64,000 bases of DNA. Source: Micromonospora sp. C95 (GTDB lineage Bacteria > Actinomycetota > Actinomycetes > Mycobacteriales > Micromonosporaceae). This document shows positions 60,277-64,000 of this stretch, one piece after another. The notes beneath the pieces are model-generated. The model saw only the letters and a program-made list of their open reading frames with translations. It was not told the DNA's origin and did not search any database. The stretch spans positions 124,001 to 188,000 of the forward strand of contig NZ_JAGPXT010000006.1 in NCBI RefSeq assembly GCF_018070465.1, given 5' to 3'. The position numbers were made by a program, and so were the translations under genes. The first letter of the stretch is position 1. The number at the start of each line of letters is the position of its first letter.

Positions 60277-61662
60277 ATGCTGTTCACCCAGTACTACCTG
60301 GACTGCCTGTCCCAGGCGTCGTACCTGATCGCCGACGACACCACCGGCCGGGCGATCCTGGTCGACCCGCGCCGCGACATCGAGGAGTACCTCGCCGACG
60401 CCCAGGCCCGCGGGCTGCGCATCGAGGGCGTCATCAACACCCACTTCCACGCCGACTTCCTCGCCGGGCATCTGGAGGTGGCGGCGGCGACCGGTGCCTG
60501 GATCGGGTACGGCCGACGCGCCGAGACCGAGTACCCGATCCGCAAGCTGGCCGACGGCGACCGGATCAGCCTCGGCGAGGTGACCCTGCAGATCATGGAG
60601 ACGCCCGGCCACACCCCGGAGTCGGTGAGCGTGCTGGTGTACGAGCACGCCGAGGACATTGTGCCGTACGGAGTGCTGACCGGCGACGCGCTGTTCATCG
60701 GCGACGTGGGCCGACCCGACCTGCTCGCCTCGCTCGGCGTCACCGCCGACGAGCTGGGCAGCATGCTCTACCACAGCGTGCACCACAGGCTGATGAACCT
60801 GCCCGATGCGGTGCGGGTCTTCCCGGCCCACGGCGCGGGCTCGGCCTGCGGCAAGTACCTGTCGACCGAACGGCAGTCCACCATCGGCGAGCAGCGCCGC
60901 ACCAACTACGCCTGCGCACCGATGAGCGAGGACCAGTTCGTCGCGCTGGTCACCGGCGGCCAGCCGGCAGCACCGGGATACTTCGCGTTCGACGCGGTAC
61001 TCAACCGCAAGGCCCGCGAGCTGTTCGACCACGCCCGCGCCGCCCGGCCGCTCACCCCCGCCGAGTTCCTCGCCGCCCGGGCCGACGGCGCCATCGTCGT
61101 CGACACCCGCGACCCGCACGAGTACGCGGCCGGGCACCTCCGTGGCGCGATCAACATCCCCGCCGACGGCCGCTTCGCCGAGACCGCCGGTAGCGTCGTC
61201 ACCCCGGATCGCCGCATCCTCGTCGTCGCCCACCAGGACCGCGAGGAGGAGATCGTGACCCGCCTCGCCCGGATCGGCTTCGACCACGTCGCCGGTTACC
61301 TGCGTGATCCCGAGCACGCGTTCCGCGAGATGCTCGCCGAGCTGACCCCGGCCAGCCGGGTCACCGCCGCGGAGTTGGGCGACGCCCTGGACCGGGCGGA
61401 GCCGCCGTGCGTACTCGACGTGCGCAACGCCGGGGAGCGCGAGCAGGGCGCCATCGACGGGTCGCTGCACATCCCGCTGGCCGAACTGCCCCGGCGGCTC
61501 GACGAGGTGCCCGACGACCGGCCCGTCGTCGTGCACTGCGCCGGTGGCTACCGCTCCTCGGTCGCGGCCAGCCTGTTGCGGGCGGCCGGCCGTACCGACG
61601 TCGCCGACCTGCTCGGCGGCTACGGCGCCTGGCAGGCGCTGCGGCAACCCACCGCGGCCTGA
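60277..61662 (+). CDS. MBL-fold persulfide dioxygenase with two rhodanese domains (CstB/Blh-like)
   Basis: A 461-residue enzyme. The metallo-beta-lactamase domain (residues ~1-250) has THFHADFLAGH as the metal motif, PGHTPES and FPAHGAGSACGK, as in ETHE1/CstB persulfide dioxygenases, which oxidise protein- or thiol-bound persulfide. The first rhodanese domain (about residues 265-355) lacks the catalytic cysteine (VVAHQDREEE). The second (about 365-455) keeps it in VVHCAGGYRSS. GAGGAG precedes the ATG. The pair of one inactive and one active rhodanese domain matches known CstB architecture. Confidence 0.9.
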   Translation: MLFTQYYLDCLSQASYLIADDTTGRAILVDPRRDIEEYLADAQARGLRIEGVINTHFHADFLAGHLEVAAATGAWIGYGRRAETEYPIRKLADGDRISLGEVTLQIMETPGHTPESVSVLVYEHAEDIVPYGVLTGDALFIGDVGRPDLLASLGVTADELGSMLYHSVHHRLMNLPDAVRVFPAHGAGSACGKYLSTERQSTIGEQRRTNYACAPMSEDQFVALVTGGQPAAPGYFAFDAVLNRKARELFDHARAARPLTPAEFLAARADGAIVVDTRDPHEYAAGHLRGAINIPADGRFAETAGSVVTPDRRILVVAHQDREEEIVTRLARIGFDHVAGYLRDPEHAFREMLAELTPASRVTAAELGDALDRAEPPCVLDVRNAGEREQGAIDGSLHIPLAELPRRLDEVPDDRPVVVHCAGGYRSSVAASLLRAAGRTDVADLLGGYGAWQALRQPTAA

Positions 61663-61748
61663 GCCCGGCCGGTGCGGGCGTGGTCGCTCCGGTCGCGGTC
61701 ACGCCCACACCGCCACCCGGTCGCGCGCCTGCCGGTTCCGCGCCGCAC

Positions 61749-61788
61749 CCGGCCCGAGCTACGGCCGGCCAGCGGTAGCTCGGGCCGG
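61749..61788. terminator. Hairpin between convergent genes
   Basis: A 14-bp perfect stem (CCGGCCCGAGCTAC at 61749-61762, complement at 61775-61788) with a 12-nt GC-rich loop lies between the convergent MBL-rhodanese and MFS genes and overlaps the MFS stop codon. Likely bidirectional terminator. Confidence 0.75.
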
Positions 61789-63015
61789 CCCAGCCTCGGC
61801 GCGCAGTTGCAGACCGGGAAGGTGGCGCCCCACCAGGACGAAGATCAGGACACTGATCACCGCGAAGACACCGACGCCCAGGAACATCGCGGTCCCGCCG
61901 TAGTGGGCGAGAATCAGTCCGCCGGTGAACGGGCCGACGAAGCCACCGAGCTGCGCGAAGGTCTGTGCCCCGAAGTAGCTGCCCCGCCGGTCCGGCGGAG
62001 CGATCCGGTCGATGACGGCGAACTCCGCCGGGACGATGAAGGTCTCCCCGATCGTGAAGACCACCATCGCGACGACGAACTGCCAGCTCGGACCGGACAG
62101 GGCGAAGCCCACCATGCCCGCGACGAGGAGCACCCCGCCGACGACGATCGACCGCACCGGATCGCGGTTGCGCGCGTACCGCGAGACGAAGAGTTGGACG
62201 ACGACCACGGTGACGGCGTTCGTGGTCAGCACGTAACCGAGAATCGTCGTCCCGTCGGCGAATCCGGCGGAGAGATGCTGTGCCAACAGTGCGGATATCT
62301 TGCCGTGTACGGCCTCCAGCAGCAGGCCGGCAACGATGAGGCAGAGCAGCCGGGCGTCTCCGACGGCCACCCGAAGGCTGTCACGCAGGCCGTTGAGGTG
62401 GCCCCGGACACCGTTGCCGGGCGCCTGGTCCACCGCCGTCGGCGACCCGGGTGCCAGGAACAGCAGCGTCAACCCGAACAGGCAGAGGTAGCCGGCGTAG
62501 ACCGCAGCACCGACGAGAAAAGCCACGCGACCGCCGGACAGACCCACATACGCGCCCAGCAAGGGACCAACGGCGAAGCCGACGTTCACCGCCATGTACT
62601 GGTAGGAGAACCATCTGAGGCGGTCCTCCGCCGGCAACAGGTCGCTCAGCAGCGCCTTGGCCACCGGGCTGAACGTGCTGCTGCTGAGGGCCAGAGCGGC
62701 GTTTATCAGGAAAACCGCCACCACGGTACTGCTGAAGTAGAAGGCGACGAAGGAGGCGATGACCCCCGACAACGCGAGCAACAGCAGCCCGGTGCGGCCG
62801 AGGGCGTCGGACAGGGAGCCGCCGACGAACCCGGCGAAAATGGAGAAGAAGACCGACGACCCGATGATGAACCCGATCGTGGTCGGGGCGAGCCCCAGTT
62901 CCCGATGAAGGAAGATCGCGAGGAAGGGGATCGTCACCGAGTTCGCCAGACTCATGATCCCGGCCCCGGCGATCAGTAGCCGGGCCAGCACCATCGGGCG
63001 GCCTGTCATCGTCAT
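61759..63015 (-). CDS. MFS transporter
   Basis: A 418-residue major-facilitator protein with 12 predicted spans. The motif-A-like loop between spans 2 and 3 reads GGSLSDALGRTG. A cytoplasmic loop of ~25 residues divides the halves (SPTAVDQAPGNGVRGHLNG). It resembles drug-efflux-type MFS proteins, but the substrate is unknown. I start at the ATG at 63015; two further ATGs follow within 7 codons, and the frame is open to a TTG at 63102. Upstream (63016-63142) I see no clear operator. Confidence 0.85.
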   Translation of the reverse strand: MTMTGRPMVLARLLIAGAGIMSLANSVTIPFLAIFLHRELGLAPTTIGFIIGSSVFFSIFAGFVGGSLSDALGRTGLLLLALSGVIASFVAFYFSSTVVAVFLINAALALSSSTFSPVAKALLSDLLPAEDRLRWFSYQYMAVNVGFAVGPLLGAYVGLSGGRVAFLVGAAVYAGYLCLFGLTLLFLAPGSPTAVDQAPGNGVRGHLNGLRDSLRVAVGDARLLCLIVAGLLLEAVHGKISALLAQHLSAGFADGTTILGYVLTTNAVTVVVVQLFVSRYARNRDPVRSIVVGGVLLVAGMVGFALSGPSWQFVVAMVVFTIGETFIVPAEFAVIDRIAPPDRRGSYFGAQTFAQLGGFVGPFTGGLILAHYGGTAMFLGVGVFAVISVLIFVLVGRHLPGLQLRAEAGPARATAGRP

Positions 63016-63142
63016 CGGGAGGTCGGCCCCGCCCCACCCTCGCTTGGGGACCGTGCCGGCGGAGGAAGCATGGCGGTCACCTCGTCGCAGATCAGCTACC
63101 AATGCAAATTAGTGGCATCTGCACACGAGTGGCAATAGGGGT

Positions 63143-63703
63143 TCAGCCCTCCGTCGCCACGACCCGGCGGGCCGGCGCGATGCCCCGGGCCACCCCGGTC
63201 GCGATCAACCGACGCGCGACGACGAGGCCAAGCGCGGTGAATGCCACCTGACTGGCGAACATGAGCGCGAAGAAGATCACCTGGACGGGCACCGACATCG
63301 TGGCGATGTTGAACGCCGCGTACGCGGACAGGGCGTACAGCGCGGTGAACACGAGCGCGGTGAGCTGGAACAGCCACGGCCGCCAGATCCGGTACCGGGT
63401 CACCAGGAACCCCAGTTCCAGAGCGACGCCGACCATCAGGCAGGTGACGATCGCGCTGGGGCCGGCCGGGGTGGGCGTGCTGATGACACCCGCGACGAAC
63501 ATCGTCAGCACGGCCGAGCCGGGCCGCCGCAGCACCGCCAGCGCGACCACGGGTCCGATGAGCCACAGGCCGAGCATCGGGGCGTACGCCAACGGCACGG
63601 TCGCGGAGACGCTGAAGGCCGCGAAGTTGGCCGGGATGAGCAGCACGCCGGTGGCCGCACCGATCGCGGCGCACGCCATCAGAAAGCGGGTGGTGAACGT
63701 CAA
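63143..63703 (-). CDS. ECF transporter S component-like membrane protein
   Basis: A 186-residue membrane protein with about six spans, of the size and layout of ECF-type vitamin-binding S components (early ANFAAFSVSATVPLAYAPMLGLWLIG in parts, late FNIATMSVPVQVIFFALMFASQ). The TTG start has GGAGG 6 nt upstream, and the TTGA overlaps the stop of the T-component gene, so both are coupled. The ligand may be a thiamine precursor or other vitamin; not decided by sequence here. Confidence 0.75.
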   Translation of the reverse strand: MTFTTRFLMACAAIGAATGVLLIPANFAAFSVSATVPLAYAPMLGLWLIGPVVALAVLRRPGSAVLTMFVAGVISTPTPAGPSAIVTCLMVGVALELGFLVTRYRIWRPWLFQLTALVFTALYALSAYAAFNIATMSVPVQVIFFALMFASQVAFTALGLVVARRLIATGVARGIAPARRVVATEG

Positions 63704-64000
63704 GGGGTACCTCCGGTCAGGTGGTGGACGAGCAGCGGGACCAGCGGAGCAGCAGCCAGCAGCAGCACGACAAGCACCCCGTCGCGCAGCCGGAACGGGA
63801 TGTGCCGACGCTCGGTCCGGCTCGGATAGGCACCGAAGCCGCGCGACTCCATCGACAGCGACACGCGGTCGGCGTGCCGGATTCCGCCCGCCAGGAGCGG
63901 GATGGCGTACCCGGCGTAGCGCCGGACTCCCGCGACCGGCCCTCGGCCGCCGGACAGCCCGCGTACCCGGTGGGCGCTGCGGATCGTGTCGAGTTCCTGC
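63700..64000 (-). CDS. ecfT: ECF transporter T component, C-terminal part (runs off the window)
   Basis: The last 99 residues of an energy-coupling factor transmembrane protein are encoded here; the start is beyond base 64000. The coupling-helix signature SLSMESRGFGAYPSRTERR is clear (Ala-Arg-Gly-type motif that contacts the ATPases). One hydrophobic span follows (GVLVVLLLAAAPLVPLLV). The stop overlaps the TTG of the S-component gene. ATPase genes probably lie upstream, outside the window. Confidence 0.88.
   Translation of the reverse strand, partial: QELDTIRSAHRVRGLSGGRGPVAGVRRYAGYAIPLLAGGIRHADRVSLSMESRGFGAYPSRTERRHIPFRLRDGVLVVLLLAAAPLVPLLVHHLTGGTP

Noticed and set aside
61672..62979. Plus-strand open frame opposite the MFS gene
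   Set aside because: Highly charged, repetitive composition produced by the complement of hydrophobic codons; the MFS frame is real.

Overview
The window is high-GC DNA with dense, same-strand operons, many GTG starts and some TTG starts, and stop/start overlaps of the ATGA or GTGA type. LppM-type, DUF6412-type, DUF6518-type and DUF559-type proteins are present. Together this points to an actinobacterium, most likely of the Micromonosporaceae (Micromonospora-like). No rRNA, tRNA, CRISPR array, integrase or transposase was seen.

Layout. (1) 1-2334: the end of a LacI-type regulator, then a TetR gene divergent from an FAD monooxygenase with two palindromic operators between them. (2) 2504-16654: a lipoprotein followed by a compact contractile-injection-system (eCIS) locus. 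It encodes two small membrane proteins (one with an HExxH motif), a cap/terminator-like protein, sheath, one tube protein, a long disordered protein, a LysM/tube-cap protein, VgrG-like spike, PAAR-like tip, gp25, a gp6/J-type baseplate protein with an Asp-box beta-propeller-like C-terminus, a gpI-like protein and three membrane proteins. No AAA+ ATPase, tape-measure protein or second tube gene is present. (3) 16684-19843: a TetR/aldo-keto reductase pair and a DUF6412-YidC pair. (4) 19955-26648: a GH3 glycosidase with its ABC sugar importer and LacI regulator. (5) 26684-43041: a pectin/uronate utilisation region. It has an ABC importer with a DUF6807 protein and a YesL-like protein, a LacI regulator, a divergent catabolic operon (Gfo/Idh, UxaC, enolase-superfamily dehydratase, fructuronate/tagaturonate reductase type, second Gfo/Idh), and two secreted PL1 pectate lyases. 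(6) 43105-48920: a palindromic repeat that matches one inside the eCIS locus, an SF1 helicase with a decayed nuclease-like tail, a GntR/coiled-coil/small-protein module, a frameshifted DUF559 gene and an HD hydrolase. (7) 48981-57008: a PatB-type aminotransferase behind a leader peptide, an ArsR-AHSA1 pair, a serine hydrolase, a two-component system and a DUF6518 membrane protein. (8) 57027-61662: a sulfide/persulfide detoxification regulon with a CstR-type sensor, YgaP-like rhodanese, SulP transporter, carbonic-anhydrase-like protein and CstB-like MBL-rhodanese, marked by three near-identical operators. (9) 61759-64000: an MFS transporter and an ECF vitamin transporter whose T component runs off the edge.

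The most unusual part is the eCIS locus. Its reduced core, the set of single-pass and multi-pass membrane proteins encoded with it, an extracellular carbohydrate-binding-like domain and a propeller-bearing baseplate protein suggest a membrane-attached injection machine rather than a freely released one. That interpretation is inference from gene content. Two other themes recur: clear palindromic operators between divergent genes, and translational coupling through overlapping stop and start codons.
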